Source: Sinohyriopsis cumingii
Lineage: Eukaryota > Mollusca > Bivalvia > Unionida > Unionidae
Reading direction: 5' to 3'
Assembly (NCBI GenBank): GCA_028554795.2
Contig: CM068826.1
Location: forward strand, 105,500,602 to 105,564,601
Length of the DNA: 64,000 nucleotides
Position numbers and translations under genes: made by a program. How positions within the stretch are numbered: the first letter of the stretch is position 1; each line of letters begins with the position of its first letter. Below the pieces are notes generated by a model. The model was not told the origin of the DNA and did not search any database. It saw nothing but the letters and a program-made list of their open reading frames with translations. Shown piece after piece: positions 1 to 15,379 of the stretch.

Positions 1-2788
1 AATAATGTAAGACCACAGCGCTGGAACAGTCTATTCCGATATTGATTCGAGGTAGTGAAGACATCAACAGCAGCAGCAGCAGTGGACGTAGTCAAGAATG
101 ATCGGTCCTTTAGAGAGTCTCGTATATGGAGTATAATAAAATCGGCAAATTCTGAACCTCAATCTGAGTGTGCTTTCATTGATTTTAGTATGCGCATCAC
201 TTTACCCATTGGTGGCTTAGACAAAAGTAAATAATTTAATAATCAAACATTTCTGATGCTATTTAGAATGCAGATTTCTTCTGGTTTAAGTAATGATGGT
301 CAAAATCGGACACGTAACCCCCCGCCCCGTCATTCACAGAAAAGTGCATTAAAATCTGAAATAGAAAACCTGTGAATCTGTTGAATGGCTTTAAATGTCT
401 ATTATTAATTTTAAAAAAATCACATAAAATAAGTTCCTGGTAATTGCTGATCCATTCCCGAAAACATATATTTTCGTCGGTGTTATCTTTTAAGCGAACT
501 GCATCATTTCATTGAAGTATTGGAAGAGGAATAAGGCACGATTCTTCCAGAGAAGTGTAAGTTAGAGCAAAGAACATTATCTGCATCAAATTCTTTACGA
601 ACTCAATCCTTAGCAAATCACGTCGTGGTTGATCATTGAATTAATACTTTATATTATGAAGAGCTTAACGTCAGCAACAAACATAACGATGCCACAAGAG
701 AAGTTACGAACATCCAGGAGCCAGATATTAACTCACAAGAAGACGGTGTATTTGAGACGAAGCAACTAAATATCATATCATATATTATATTTACTAGAAA
801 TTCTAAACAATGTAATAGGGATAGAAACTCTAACGTTTTATTGAAAAACTAAATCCACTAGAGACAAAGTATTTTTCAGATGCCTAAAAAGCATATACAC
901 CTAAATGAATAAGTAATCCTAATACTATATTGTGGATAACGAAAACGATCGTAAAGATCTCGTTTTTATGAAAACTTTACCTTTCCTGAAACAGCAGCAT
1001 CGAATACAACAGCTTCAGTTACGTAAAGCGCTGAAGATAGATGGTTTTCAAAACGAACATATGATGTCAAGAAAGTGATAGAAATCATTACCAGTCTATT
1101 CAATACGATACCAACATTCCTGTTTATATATCTTGTGACTAGAGAATCGGCAAATTGTACCAATCTACAAAGGTGATGGAATGTGTACATATTACCCTGA
1201 CAGCTACAGTGTTGTTTCTTTGCTACCAGTTTAGTACAAATTATTTGAAATAAATATTATATGGAAAAGATTTAATACGTAGTGCAAAACGAAAATTCAG
1301 ACTTTCCCAGCCACTCAACAATAAGGCATCCATAAGGAACTGAATTGCATCTCGGCATAATTAATTTACATAAAGCTATCTTAGCCTATCATGAATTAGA
1401 AGCAAACGTTTATGCTACATTTTGGACATAAGGAAAGCGTTTTGCATCGCATGGCATCATGGATGTTTCATAAAGCTTTCCCGATTAGGAATTACTGGGA
1501 CACACTTCACTGTAATAAGAGAATCACAGTTTAATATCGAAGTTGTTTCAATGGCATATTTTCAAAACGACTGAGACTGAACTATTTGTGGAAATGAAGA
1601 ACTTCTGTGTTTTCATGTCTTGTGTCAGAACTTTGCCAAACATAATTATAAATTTACTTGGTTACGACTGGATTTTAATTGAAATGGAAACTTAATACTT
1701 CTGGATCCTTTTTGGGACGCATCAGATGCTGTTTTTTGAAAAACAAATACCGAAATCATTACCAGTCTTGAACATTTAACCAAGATGTCATTTGCTTGGA
1801 GAGCTTTGCCTATTCTAATTAAATTGCACTTGCTATCATAATGTGTTTATTTTGCAAATTTCGAGTTTGATATTAAATCTTCCCTGAAGCTCAATACAAA
1901 TTTTAATCATATTAAAGAAATTCCACCAAACTTTTTATATACGAAAATGCATTAATTTTAAAAAACTTAGTTTGAGTCTTATTTTAGAAACTAAGTGATG
2001 AACATATATGATTTATTCACATTTAGAAAGCACGTTTGAAGCATGTTTTATGTGAACTTATCAATAAAAGAAACATTTTAAAACTAATATTACAAAACAG
2101 GAGCAGCTTCTCGAAAACAAAATCATATTCCCAAATGTCATTACGTCGGTCATGTCTTTCATCACCTCCTTCTTGGAGCTATTTGTCACTTTTCCATTCA
2201 TTGAATTGCTTTTTTCTCTTTCATCGTCTTTTTGATATCCTTTCTCAGATTCTTTGCAACCTTTCTAATGTCGTGTTGTCACTGCTTCGTTGTCTTCATG
2301 CCATTTTTTTCTTCAGTTTTTGCCCATTACAAATCCATGCTCATCATACACTAATCACTGTTTATGATTCCACTTTTCCTCTAAGTGTGCTCTGTAGTTC
2401 TAAATCAATACATTTAATCCGTTTTTGCCATTAGTTTCAGTGTATATATCATAATCTTTATAATTCCTTCCTTTGTGTGATGCTTGAAATAGTCTTCTTA
2501 ATATTTTTTTGCATTTTATAAAATGCTTTCAATCTTAAAAACCATGGGCGTAAAATTCCTTTATCATGTTAAACACGTGAGTGCACATATGTCTCAGTGT
2601 AACTAATGTCTGCATGGATTCCGCCAGTATTAGACGATAAGACGTTCCTCTTGAGGAACGACTTTAAATGTCATAAGATTCAGCACGTTGTAAAGCCCGT
2701 GCTTGCATGTAGGTGTTGCATTAATAATCAGTATTGCTCTTTAATGATATAACTTCACATTTCGTCTCATGACATGATATAATATCTC
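1..2788. other. Intergenic, no gene seen
   Basis: AT-rich sequence. The longest open frames (for example 132 codons at 2036-2434) have low-complexity Phe/Ser/Leu-rich translations with no recognisable domain, so I treat them as chance frames. A short CAG run lies near position 70. I see no other structure. Confidence 0.6.
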
Positions 2789-2790
2789 AC

Positions 2791-3141
2791 CACTTCGGTG
2801 GCCTAAGTGGTTAGAACGTTCGATTCGGATGTGGGAGGTCGGGGGTTTGAACCCCGGCCGAGTCATACCAAAGAGATTTACGAATGGTACTAGCAGCTGC
2901 CTCACTTGGCGCTCAGCATTAAGAGGTTAGTGTTAGGACTGGTCGGCCTGGTGTCAGGATAATGTGACTGGGTAAGACATGATGCCACGTGTCTGCAGCA
3001 TGATGCCCCAGTGCTAGACATCACTATAAACGGCCACACTGCAGACATCGTAGTGATGTGGTTCAGATTATTAAAGCTATGTTAAACATTCAACACACAC
3101 ACAGTGTCATACAGACATACGCACGCACGCACACACACACA
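2791..3141 (+). repeat. tRNA-derived SINE, copy 1
   Basis: A tRNA-like head has an A box (cctaagtggttagaacg) and a B box (ggtttgaaccc), with an anticodon-arm-like hairpin between them. It is followed by a conserved body containing ggcgctcagcattaagagg and tgtcaggataatgtgactgg, and by a (CA)n-rich tail. The same body occurs at 15380-15709 and, reversed, at 32653-33001 and 37235-37564. This copy is somewhat diverged and I found no clear target-site duplication. Confidence 0.85.
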
Positions 3142-3452
3142 CATTATTTCGAGGAAATAACATTTCATCCAATGAACTAAGCCTATCGAGAATATGAAAC
3201 CGAGCATCAAAATGTCTAAATTTAGAAGAAAGGAAGTTATGCCTATCTATATGTCTATCAGCTGTAACGTAGAAAAGAGACTCAATTTCGTTTTTTAAAT
3301 CCGTGAATAACGAATATTTTTAATTATATTAGATGTTAAAGTAACTAGGGTGACCGCATTAAATGTTATTTCTAGGAAATCGCCTGTTTACTCCTACACC
3401 GCCAAAATATATTCCAACGAGTAATTTTCAGTGTAGAGTATTTATATCTCTA

Positions 3453-3830
3453 TCGATGTTTATCTACTCCCACCGACCGTCATACGCAAATTAACAGATG
3501 TGTATCTACTATCACCGATCGTCACGTACATATAAGCAGATGTTTATCTACTCCCACTGACCGTCACATGCAAAATTAGCAGATGTTTATTTACTCCCAC
3601 CGAACGTAACATGCAAATTAGCAGATGTTTATCTACTCCCAACGACTGTCACGTGCAAACCAGCAGATGTTTACCTACTCCCACCGACCGTCACATGCAA
3701 ATTAGCGGATGTTTATCTACTCCCAACGATCGTCACGGGCAAATTAGCAGATATTTTATCTACTCCAACCAAATGTCACGAGCAAATAAGAAGATTGTTT
3801 TCTAAGTCCACCGAACTTCACATGCAAATC
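3453..3830. repeat. 42-bp minisatellite, about 9 copies
   Basis: Tandem units of about 42 bp carry the core gatgtttatctactcccacc followed by gaccgtcacatgcaaattag. Copies differ by a few substitutions and indels. Frames running through it have no coding signal of their own. Confidence 0.85.
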
Positions 3831-4101
3831 TTGACAGAGTTTCTGGCCTACTGTATCAGTCACGCAAACAGATGCTAGAAGTGTCATATCTTAATCATGA
3901 CGTAAACTACGACGTCAATAGTGTTAATTGGAAAGCCACGTCCAGTATGTGGACAATATAATCGATGACGTCAATAGCTACTTCATTACAATTTTGGATA
4001 GACACATTGAGTGATTATGACATATTTTTTAACATTACAATTAACGAAACTGGAGAATTAATGCATTTTGAGGATAAATAAATATATATTTGCTTGATAT
4101 T

Positions 4102-4103
<2 letters not shown>

Positions 4104-4185
<82 letters not shown>

Positions 4186-4211
4186 GTGTGTGTGTGCGTG
4201 TGTGTGTGTCA
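4104..4211. repeat. (TA)n/(TG)n microsatellite
   Basis: About 80 bp of pure (TA)n is followed by (TG)n with single interruptions. Open frames on both strands here translate to Tyr-Ile repeats and are artefacts of the dinucleotide. Confidence 0.95.
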
Positions 4212-4382
4212 GTGTTCATGTTGTGAGGAAAATTTGCTGATGCTTCATGATTCATGTTGTACACATATTTTCTTATAGTTAATTCGTGCTTAAGAACACC
4301 TGGAATAATGTCAATACGTATTATGTAATATTACGACTATAGACCGATTCAAATAGAAATATACGAGCAGATAGAGACGCCT

Positions 4383-5534
4383 TTGTTTGTTTTGCAAAAC
4401 GTCAGTGATGTCACAACCGGCTTGGAGCAAGTTCGCGCTATTCGGGACCAGATAAGTGCTAAATTACCCCAAGGCAGTTTTCAAAGAGACCAGACCGTAT
4501 CTAATCGAGACTCAAATCTAGGGCGGAGTCTCAATAAGCAATTTGTTCGGACTAAGTCCATTTTTCCGTTAGGACATTTTGAACGTCTTTAGAGGCGGGT
4601 CACAGAGAAGTTGGGAGACATTAGACTGTAACCTGAGTGCCGAAGTTGTGCGCTCGTTAAAAGGCCAATACGAAGGAAAATCAAGAAGAGAACAATAGAG
4701 ATTCATATATCCGATATTCCAATGGAGATTCTCCTAGAGGCGACAGTCAAGTGCTTTGAGGAAAAGCTGAAAATAAAAGTAATACATGCAAAAATGGACA
4801 TTATTCCCCTCACCCCCATAAAGAATGGAACGAGGCTTCAAGAAATAGAAAAAAAATGAAGTAACCAAGATAAAACCAGTTTTTTTCTTCATGGATTTCT
4901 GGTCAAGTCATGGTATAAAGGGTGTATATACCATCGTAAATGCAAACGATGTGGAAACACGGGGCATACACCTCACAAATGCCTGAACAAAAATGAAGAA
5001 GGGTCTGAGAAGAACAAGAGACAACACTTAAATACACAACAAAAGCAACAACCGCAAAGGAAAAACCAGAAAGAAACAATAATCACAATGATAGCTCAGG
5101 AACGCAGACAAGAAGAAGAGGAAGTACAGTTAAACATGGCATTACAATGTACAACAGCAATAACAAAAAATAATAAAGCTACTAAAACAACAACTACGGA
5201 ATTAAGCGTAACCCCAATATTATCAACTTCACCCACAACGACACCCACTTGCGAAAGAAGAGTATCCTATACAAGAGCAGTACTAGAGACGATAGAAAAA
5301 CCAATGCCAACACCAAGAAGGGAAAAGAAAACCAACAAAGAAGAATTGAAACCAGTAGAAATGACTATCCAAGCAAAAGAAACAAGCACATCACCACAAT
5401 CTGAAAGAGGGAAAGGGAACAAAACACTGAGCGAAAAAGGGAAAGGAAAAGAAGACAAGATGAGAGAAAAAGCACAAAAAGAGAGAGAAAGAGACGCAGG
5501 AAACAGAGCTATCTTCTTGAAGATGATGAATACT
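4383..5534 (+). mobile_element. Non-LTR retroelement ORF1/gag-like remnant with CCHC knuckle
   Basis: The open frame in the last part runs from about 4863 to the stop at 5534 and has no obvious start codon. It contains a zinc knuckle at 4941-4982 (CKRCGNTGHTPHKC, the C-x2-C-x4-H-x4-C pattern), preceded by an aromatic stretch and followed by a long Lys/Glu/Thr-rich tail. Upstream, around 4700-4850, a frame encodes an RRM-like segment (HISDIPMEILLEATVKCFEE) typical of LINE ORF1 or gag-like nucleic-acid-binding proteins. The reading frame is interrupted and no reverse transcriptase follows, so this is a decayed fragment. A retroviral-type gag origin cannot be excluded. The weak part is the family assignment, not the knuckle. 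Confidence 0.55.
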
Positions 5535-6404
5535 TAGAATAAATAATTATAAAAAAAAATATTTAAAAAAATAACAAAAATATATAATAAACAAACAAAT
5601 ACTATTATATTAACAAACAGTATACATATAGCAACACATACAGTAACAGCAGAAAATGACATTAAGCTTTGGCATCCATACAAGTAGGGCAAGGGGGACT
5701 CCCGTACTGGTCTAAGAAGATCAAATAAGGGAGAATTCTCCCCACAAAAGAAAACAAAAGTTGAAAGGCGGGAAGGAATTCTAATGAAATTCTAAGTTTG
5801 GACTGCGAACAAAGGATTCTTGAGTAACTTATCTTCGCCAGAATCTGTCTCATTTTCATAACTAGGCATTGTAAGATTGATCAATTATTATATACATTTA
5901 ATTTATTAGAAATGGAATCCTCCATGTAACGCTAAATTATCAACATATCGGAACGTAACGTATCGCGAATTATTCACATGCAATATTAATGTATGTAGAT
6001 TGATGGATTGTGTAATTTACTATGTTGCGTTGTAATGTGTAACTAAACGTTTTAGTGAATTGTGTTAGAGCTTGTACTTGTTTGATTAGTATATGAATAT
6101 ATAGATTGGGAATTATGCAGAGTTAGTCATTATAGGACTTGTGCACATATAACTGTATGTGTTTTTTTATAATTCGTAGGGTAGAAAACGCATATGATTA
6201 TTGTTGATGATGATAGTTTAATATATCGAGAATTTAACAATTAGGGATAAGTATGCATATATCAAAAGTCGAAGACAATATGTTTATTTTTATGGCACAA
6301 TTATTGTAGAAACAAGCGTTTATGGAATATCTAGATGTGAGTGTGTGAGTTGATCTGATAATTTATTCGCCATTATTCTTAGGAAAGGCCTGTTAGAGCG
6401 TGTT
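5535..6404. other. AT-rich intergenic sequence
   Basis: An A/T-rich run directly follows the ORF1-like remnant and could be its 3' tail region. The rest shows no gene, and short frames such as 5662-5859 on the minus strand have no recognisable domain. Confidence 0.5.
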
Positions 6405-7461
6405 TGTGAAGTGTCGAATTTTGAATTGCAGAAAATTTTAAAGTTGAATGCATTTAACAATTAAAGTCTTGTCGCAGTTAAGACAGACAGGTCTTTGTGA
6501 AAGGTCACTTCGAACTTTCTTCGTTCCTCTTCCCTTATGTCAATGTAAACTTCAAAGGAACAATATTTCCGACCCAGTGAAATTGACCGGGGTATCTTAA
6601 CACGGTCCATACAAAGTAAACATTTGAGCTACCAACCCTAACCGCTTGGTAGGAACTTATGTCCACTTATCATATTTTCAAAGGAAAATTGTCACGCACT
6701 GTCGTACGCAGATTCTGAGCTGTCTAAATAAATTAGGGAGTACACTTTAGAGCAATCTGACTTTAAAGTGACGACCCTGGTCGAAATTCTTTAGTCTGGA
6801 AATTTCCTAGAAGAGGAAACTTAATCGTCTTCGTGGAAGCCTAACGGTTAGTGCTTTTCTCGTGAAACAATAAAAGGGACCAGTTGTTCGTCGTGTAAAA
6901 AGAAAGGCATGTTTAGTGCTAGGACGCACAAGTCCTAAAGGAAGGAGAAAAAATACAGCGACAAGTTTCTGAGAGGAAAACGAGACAGTCCGAAGACAGG
7001 AGTACGGGGAAAGAAAGGAAGAAGGACGAGGTCAGAATAAAAGGACCAGGAAGTCCATGAAGGGGCAGAACCTAGAGTTTAGGAAGGATGAACAAGGAGA
7101 CGTTGATATACGGTCAAAGTGAATAAAGGTGATGCAGTCAATCGTGGACATTGCGCTCCTTTCACCTCTCGTTAAGATGATGTAATAAATCCAAATTGGA
7201 CACACCTGTTAAATTCTACTTATATATAATCTAACTTGAATTTGAATTGCCGGTATTAATTTGTTCTGATTAAATTTGTTATTTTCTTGTCAAAGGGGAC
7301 TCGTATTGTTTTATTTCTTCCCAGTATTCTCGCTCAGTTCTCTGTTGAAATTCCATTCTTATTTCACTCTCGCCGGGCTATAATATCGAGGGAGGTCATC
7401 CTCTGGCTAACGCCAGCCAAACCCAAATAACCACTCCTCTTTCTAAGAGGGCGACGTTACA
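6405..7461 (+). mobile_element. LTR copy 1 (shortened LTR of an LTR retrotransposon)
   Basis: It starts TGTGAAGTGTCGAATTTTGA and ends GGCGACGTTACA, the TG...CA form of an LTR. It aligns along its length with 10289-11994 and with the reverse complement of 18420-20076, but lacks about 0.6 kb of their middle. The flanking pentamers are gtgtt and gtggt, a 4/5 match that would fit a 5-bp target duplication. The following bases (gtggttaattctcc) could be a primer-binding site, so a little internal leader may remain. The superfamily is unknown. This is a fossil copy. Confidence 0.65.
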
Positions 7462-9187
<1,726 letters not shown>

Positions 9188-9485
9188 CAAAGCAAAATTT
9201 ATCAGTATAGCTTGGAATATCGAGAGGACGGTGCACTGTTTTTTTCTTCTTTGAATGTGTATGTTTAATTTTGCCCATTTAAAGAGTTATCACAGTTAAA
9301 AGCATCATCTTCAGCTGTACGTGCGTGATGCTTAAATGTACACTAATATGCATAGCTGCTTCATTTTTCTAACCCCTGCCCCTCCAATCCAAATCTCACA
9401 AAAGTTAATAAATTACAAATGAAATGAAAGTGGAAAGTATTATTTAAAAATCAGTGTTGATTTATGTTACGTTTTGAAATCATTG

Positions 9486-9745
9486 TACCACAATGTGTTA
9501 CATTGTATTGAATTGTTTTGCATTACATTACATTACATTGCACTGCACTGTACTTCACTGATCTGTCCTGTACTGTATTGTGCTGTGCTGTGCTATACTC
9601 TACTATACTGTAATGTATTGTACAGACGTTATTGAAGTGTATTGTATTGTACAATGCACTGTACAATGCTGTACTTTACTGTATTTTATTGTATTGTATT
9701 GTACTATTTTGTATTGTACTATATTGTGTTGTATTGTACTGTAAA
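9486..9745. repeat. Degenerate pentanucleotide repeat
   Basis: A 260-bp tract is built from variants of tacat, tgtac, tgtat and attgt in register. It looks like an old ATTGT/TGTAC-type microsatellite that has diverged by point changes. Confidence 0.7.
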
Positions 9746-10288
9746 GCTCAATTGTCATAGCTGCTAACCATTCGCGAAGGTATTTAAATTATGTTTTCAG
9801 TAATTTCTGGTTCATATTTTATGAAAGTATGTACATTGGAAATAAATTCTCCAAATTTAATAACTTATATTCATATATCATTAGATCTCAGCAGAGTAGT
9901 TTATCCTGATGGTTGTAAACTAAACTAAATAGAACCAAACAATTTGATCATTTTAAAAGCATGTTTCATTGAACTTTACTCTAAATAAAGCTAAGAACGT
10001 GTGAAAATTAAAATAAAAAATTTAAATAATGTCAGGTTTACTGACTTTGCAATAAAAGTACAAACTTGGGTATGCATATTTTTCAATGTTTAAACTTAAT
10101 ATCATCTCGTTTTGTATGCATCTAACACAACTATATGAACATAAAAGGAATCATTATTAGGAATAATAGTAACCACGTGTTTTCTGTGAGTGATTTAGTA
10201 TAATAACTAGAACGAGCATTACAATCCCATGCTTGTCACATAATGATCTTGAAACCCAAAATTTAGAGAAACTATGTTGTATGTCGCG
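9746..10288. other. Intergenic, nothing seen
   Basis: AT-rich, without open frames or repeats that I can identify, up to the start of LTR copy 2. Confidence 0.5.
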
Positions 10289-11994
10289 TGTAAAGTGTCG
10301 AATTTTGAATTGTATTGAACCTTAAAGTTGAATGTATTGATCATTAAAATTTTATCACATTCAAGCCAGAAAAGTCTTTGTGAAGGGTCACTTTCTTCTT
10401 TTCTTCCCCCATGTCAGTGTTAAAACTTGAAAGGCTACAATTTATGACTCATGGAGATTTGCCTGGGCATTGCTACGCTGTCATGATAAAGTAAACATTT
10501 AAGCTACCAACAATAACCGCTTGATAGGAACCCATGTCAAATTATCGTTTTCAAAGGGAAATTGATATGCCCGTACTTCACAGATTCTATGCTGTCTGAG
10601 ATCTGACGGAAGAAAGTATTATCTTGGGATAAGTTAGGAACCGCTGCTTACGACTGGCTAGAGTAAATTAAGGCGTACACTGATAATAACGTGTATTTAA
10701 AGTGACGACCTTAGTAGAAATTCTTTAGTCTTAAAATTCCTGCGAGAGGAAGTGGTTCTCAGGACGGCTAAAAATAATAGTGCTTTCCTCGTTAAACAAG
10801 AAAAGGGGACCAGGTGTCTGTCTTGTAAGAAAAGACAGGGTTTAGTGCAAGGAAACATCATTTCTGAAAGAGAACAGCATTAAGGTACGCAATTTTAAGT
10901 TTCCACGTAATTTTCTATTTTTTTTTATAATTGTTTCATGCAAATGTGGTTGATATGACTAGGATTCATATTATGTATTGTTTATTCAATTCCATGAAAA
11001 TCCGTTAATGGTTGAGTTGTTAAGCAATTTATCTCTTTAATTTTACAGTTACTAGTTCATTGATAGAACTGATATTGCATGTTATCCAAGTTTTAATGTG
11101 TAGGATGTCAGAGCATTATATGAAATAATTATCTTTGTCTGCTAGAACGATACTGATTATCGTGAGTTAACGATAATCGCATATTTATAACTGATTTTGT
11201 AATGTTTAAATAATCTTGTAAGTTAGGGTTTGCTGTGAACTAGAATTTGTGAATTTTATGCAATAGTAATCGAGCATGTGGTAGCGTAGGTAAAGAGATA
11301 CGGTAACGTGATATATAATATCGCTAATGTGTTAATTATGGCCTGTCGCTGTGAAGCGAGGGTGATGTTCTATATGATTAGTTGGAACTTATGCAGTGCG
11401 GATAGCTTGTATGCTTCTGAGTAATGTAAGTGAGGGAATTTTATGTACATGTAGAAAGTGGTACATACAGAGGTTTAGGGGTAATTACATCCTTTAAGGA
11501 ACAGCTTTCTGGGGAGAGACGGGACAGTCCGAAGACGGAAGTCCGAAGAAAAAGGAGTTACGAGTGCAGAATAAAGGACTAGGAAGTCCAGGAAGAGACG
11601 TATAATAGAGAATAGGAAGGCGAGGAGACAGAAAGAATTGATATACGGTCAAGGGAAGGAAGGTGATACAAATCAGTCGTGGATATTGCGCTCTTTTCAC
11701 CACTCATTATTATGATGAAATAAATCCAAATTGGATACTGCTATTGAATTATGTTGACGTAATTTAGATTCAATTGGAATTACCACTCTTAATTCGTTTT
11801 GATTAAATTTGTTATTTTTCTTGTCTAAGGGGGCTCATATTGCTTATTTCTTCCCAATATTCTTGTTTAGTTCTCTGTTGAAATTTTATTCTTTTTTCAC
11901 TCCCACCGGGGTATCCCGTCAAGTGAGGTCATCCTCTAGATAACGCCAGCCAAATCCAATCGACCACCTATCTTACTAATAAGGAGACGTTACA
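10289..11994 (+). mobile_element. LTR copy 2 (solo LTR, 1.7 kb)
   Basis: It starts TGTAAAGTGTCGAATTTTGA and ends GGAGACGTTACA. It is homologous to 6405-7461 and, in reverse, to 18420-20076. The flanking pentamers tcgcg (left) and tcacg (right) match at four of five positions, as expected for an old solo LTR with a 5-bp target duplication. There is no internal coding region. Short frames inside, such as 11494-11703 on the minus strand, have a counterpart in copy 3 only because the LTR itself is repeated. Confidence 0.7.
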
Positions 11995-14646
11995 TCACGT
12001 GAAATTAAAGCAAACGGACTCTAGTCCTTAATAAAATGAGTTGTCTCCTATTCTTCCTGGAGATTTCACCGACCTGTAAAAAGTATTACTTGTATTCAAC
12101 AGAAACCATTATTGTCTCAATAGAACATACAGTGTAAACTGACTTTTGTGTAGGATGAGAAAGCAAACAGGTCTGATTCGACCGGTTCCGGAAAAGTCAT
12201 TTACATTAAAAATGAAACGACATCTCCTTGAAATGCAACAGTTTCCACAAAATTCAACAAAACTATGCTGATTTTGATATGTTGTGTGCAAATACATGTA
12301 AGATAGCCTTATGCATCTGAATGGACAAGCAATACACTAAAAATTTGGTTAAAATTTTGAAAAATGGTTTAAATATATAAGAAATTCAAATAATCCAATG
12401 ATGCCCTAAAAGAATTAATCGAAACAAAAATAATAGTGAACACATGTTATGGTAATTAAAAGTCCTGTATATATTAATAAATAAATGACTTTTGTATGTA
12501 AATTAAATAAATAAATCATTTAATTGGCGCACATTTCAGGAAAGCAGGGCTGAAAAATAAATATTTGTCCTTTCTGCATGTGAGAGGCATCATATTTAGA
12601 ATTTGTAACAGGAGTGTATAGCTTTAAATTTATTTGAAACTTTATGCAGATGGAAACAAAACATTTCATAGCTCTTTTTCTAAAGTGCTTTCTTCACCCT
12701 TGGGTTACTGCTATATTATTTATAGATTACACGCAGTTGGTTCGGTACTTTAAAACTGGGCCATGCTAATTGTGTTTCATACTCTGACAACATAGCTGGG
12801 GTAATGTTTAGTCTGTGTTGACAAGAAGTATGAATTCATATATTTCTGGATCATTTTCTGTAAAAGAGCTTCATTTTTACATTCATTGTTACAAAAAGAG
12901 CTATGACGAAATGTTATGTATATTTAATTTGTGATGTGTGCTTGACTATTGTCCATGATTGAGGATATAGTTTTGAAGTGTACCTGCGTTTTAGCATCTT
13001 TGCAAGTTCTAAATAGGTTGTTTACTGATATCGGAGTTCAAGGTCTAGTTTTTATATACCAACTTAGAATGTTCTGGAGATAAATTTATGACAAATATCC
13101 TGGTCATTTCATGGTGTCTAAGGCTTTTATACAAGGTTGTTGTCAACAAAATTATTTATTCACTATTTAAGTTCAGTCTGTATAATTACTTACGTTCGTT
13201 TTCAGATATAATTTGAGAGGAATCATTTGTTCAAAATTATTCTTTGGAATTGCAATGTGTCCATTATCATATTTGGACTAGATCACTATTTTGGAATTAT
13301 TGTTAATTCATTCATGGCCATTCTGGATTATATCATTGTGATAAACCAAAACTATTTGTACATCAACCTATTCAAGAAAATTAGTACAACAGCACATTCA
13401 CTATTAAAATATATTTCAAATACTCTTTACTTTTGGGCTATTGATATAACATTTATGATTTTTGGGATTTAACTCGCAATACTGTAAGTTCATCTTACAT
13501 TTTTACTTTTGGAACTTACAAAAATTGATTTATTTGTTGATTTTTACTAAACTTGTTGGTTTCTCTTCTTCCTGTTACTTAATTTAAGACGATAGTGTCG
13601 TTACACAAAGTATATCCTGGAACTTCTGTTTAAGTCATTTGTGCGTAATATACAAAAATTTAAAATTCAGGTGTCATGAAATAGTTTGCAATTAAGAAGC
13701 AAATGAGTTTGTGACACTTATTTTGATTTCAGGGTGTTTATGCGAATGTTTGGGTAACTATTATGCAGTTTTCTCGGTCCCAAAATGACCCATGGATCTA
13801 ACTACTTTTCATAGTTTAGTTTAGACACATACAATTAATTCACTATCTCCAGAGAAATTAGAAGCACTATGGAAGAAAACACATGGGAGGAAATTTTGGT
13901 CAACAATAGTTACATTATTTCGTTTGCTAAAAAAGCTGAATATTTTTTCAATAAACCACTACTATTTAAGAAAATACATGTCATTCTAAATCAAACAGTG
14001 ATTCATTGGTAGAAGTATATTTTCAAAATAACAAAAGAAGCATCGTTTTCATGAGTAAGACATGAGCGTTCTTGTTTTTGGACCTTACAGCAGTCTTCTG
14101 TGATGCCATGAAAGACTTCATATAGACCTCTCTTGCTAGATAAATCCTACTCCTGAACAAACCCCATTAGAGCACATGCAAGCAAACTTCACTGTTATGA
14201 TTTATAGACTACTCATATTATCGTTAGCATTTTCTCTGGTTTATTTCCAGGAGAGTTGCTGACTAAAGAAACAATTTCTGGCGTTGAATAGAAGCAGCAG
14301 ATAATAAAATGTTTCAGTTCAGCTTCTTGATTTTGTGGGTAGGCGTGTAACAGGTATAATGCTTGTGTTTCTGAAATGTAACTTGCCTTGAACATATGTT
14401 ATTTCTTTAAAATGCGGGTATTTCCAGAAAACGAGATTTGCAATATGATTATTTTTATATGTTGTGCCAAACACTAGTAACATATTTTTATGCACTGGAT
14501 ATGATACACAATGTAGAAAAATGGCATACATAAAGAAATCGATCAGTATAGTGACACCCGTACTCGTACCTTACAATTAAAATATAATTTTGTCCCCATT
14601 TATGAAATTAAGTCCTTATGCAATTGGTAATAATGCTTCCTTTCGC
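11995..14646. other. Intergenic, no gene seen
   Basis: AT-rich and featureless at this resolution. Frames of 60-81 codons (13227-13472, 14213-14531) have hydrophobic low-complexity translations without motifs, so I do not call them. Confidence 0.5.
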
Positions 14647-14687
<41 letters not shown>

Positions 14688-14690
14688 TTA

Positions 14691-14721
<31 letters not shown>
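14647..14721. repeat. (AAT)n followed by (ATT)n
   Basis: About 36 bp of (AAT)n is joined through atattatc to about 36 bp of (ATT)n. The two halves are complementary, so the tract is a near-perfect inverted repeat able to fold into a long AT hairpin. Confidence 0.9.
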
Positions 14722-14722
<1 letters not shown>

Positions 14723-15001
14723 GTGGTCTTTTAAGTAATGCTATGTTACGACTGAATATTGCATAAACTGGTAGGTTACCTTATGTTTTCAAACAAAAGA
14801 ATGGAACGAGCTTTCAAGTACATAAAAATATATTTTTGCTTGATTCCAAAATTCATTTTTCCGCACTATAATCTGAAAAAACAACAAGTGCCTGATACAT
14901 GTTTTAGTGATGTTTCGAATACACATCCTGAGAATAAAGATATTTGATTGGCTATAAATATTTCGCATGATCAGATGTATACATCTAAGTTTCGAGAGTG
15001 T

Positions 15002-15146
15002 CTGCACGTTCTAGTGCCATATATGAACGGATACCAAAACATCATTTTTGGTGATGTGGAGGTGGCCGTGGTAGTATGGGCACTAGAACGTGCAGGCAGG
15101 CGATAGTTGTCGTATCTCACATAAAGAGGTCCTAGGTTCGATACCA
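15002..15146 (+). repeat. Hairpin with 17-bp arms plus tRNA-like B box
   Basis: The arms ctgcacgttctagtgcc (15002-15018) and ggcactagaacgtgcag (15079-15095) are perfect inverted repeats around a 60-nt loop. The right arm is followed by a B-box-like ggttcgatacc at about 15136-15146, and an A-box-like tggccgtggtag lies just before that arm. This could be a tRNA-derived SINE head or a small foldback element. No second copy was seen in the window. Confidence 0.4.
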
Positions 15147-15379
15147 AGCAGAAACCCGGTATGGAGCGAATTACTGAAATTGCTTGTTTAGCGTTAGGGT
15201 GTCAATATTTGTAGTAATATTTGTAGTAATCAATGTCCCTAGATTCGTCAACCATAGGGATTTTAATATAAGTATATAGTCTTAAGAGTAATTCCACTTA
15301 GGTCAGTGCTTGGAGTAATGCTGCATTACTCCCTTATATAAATAAAACCTAATCCAGGCTTAACATTGATAATATAGGT

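Noticed and set aside
2036-2434. 132-codon ORF
   Set aside because: Ser/Phe/Leu-rich low-complexity translation, no domain, no promoter or splice context.
2820-2870. Functional tRNA gene in the SINE heads
   Set aside because: The acceptor stem and several tRNA positions do not pair, and the head continues into a repeated SINE body.
3453-3830. CRISPR-like array
   Set aside because: Tandem 42-bp units without unique spacers, in an animal genome. It is a minisatellite, as are the arrays at 22.5, 36.0 and 61.4 kb.
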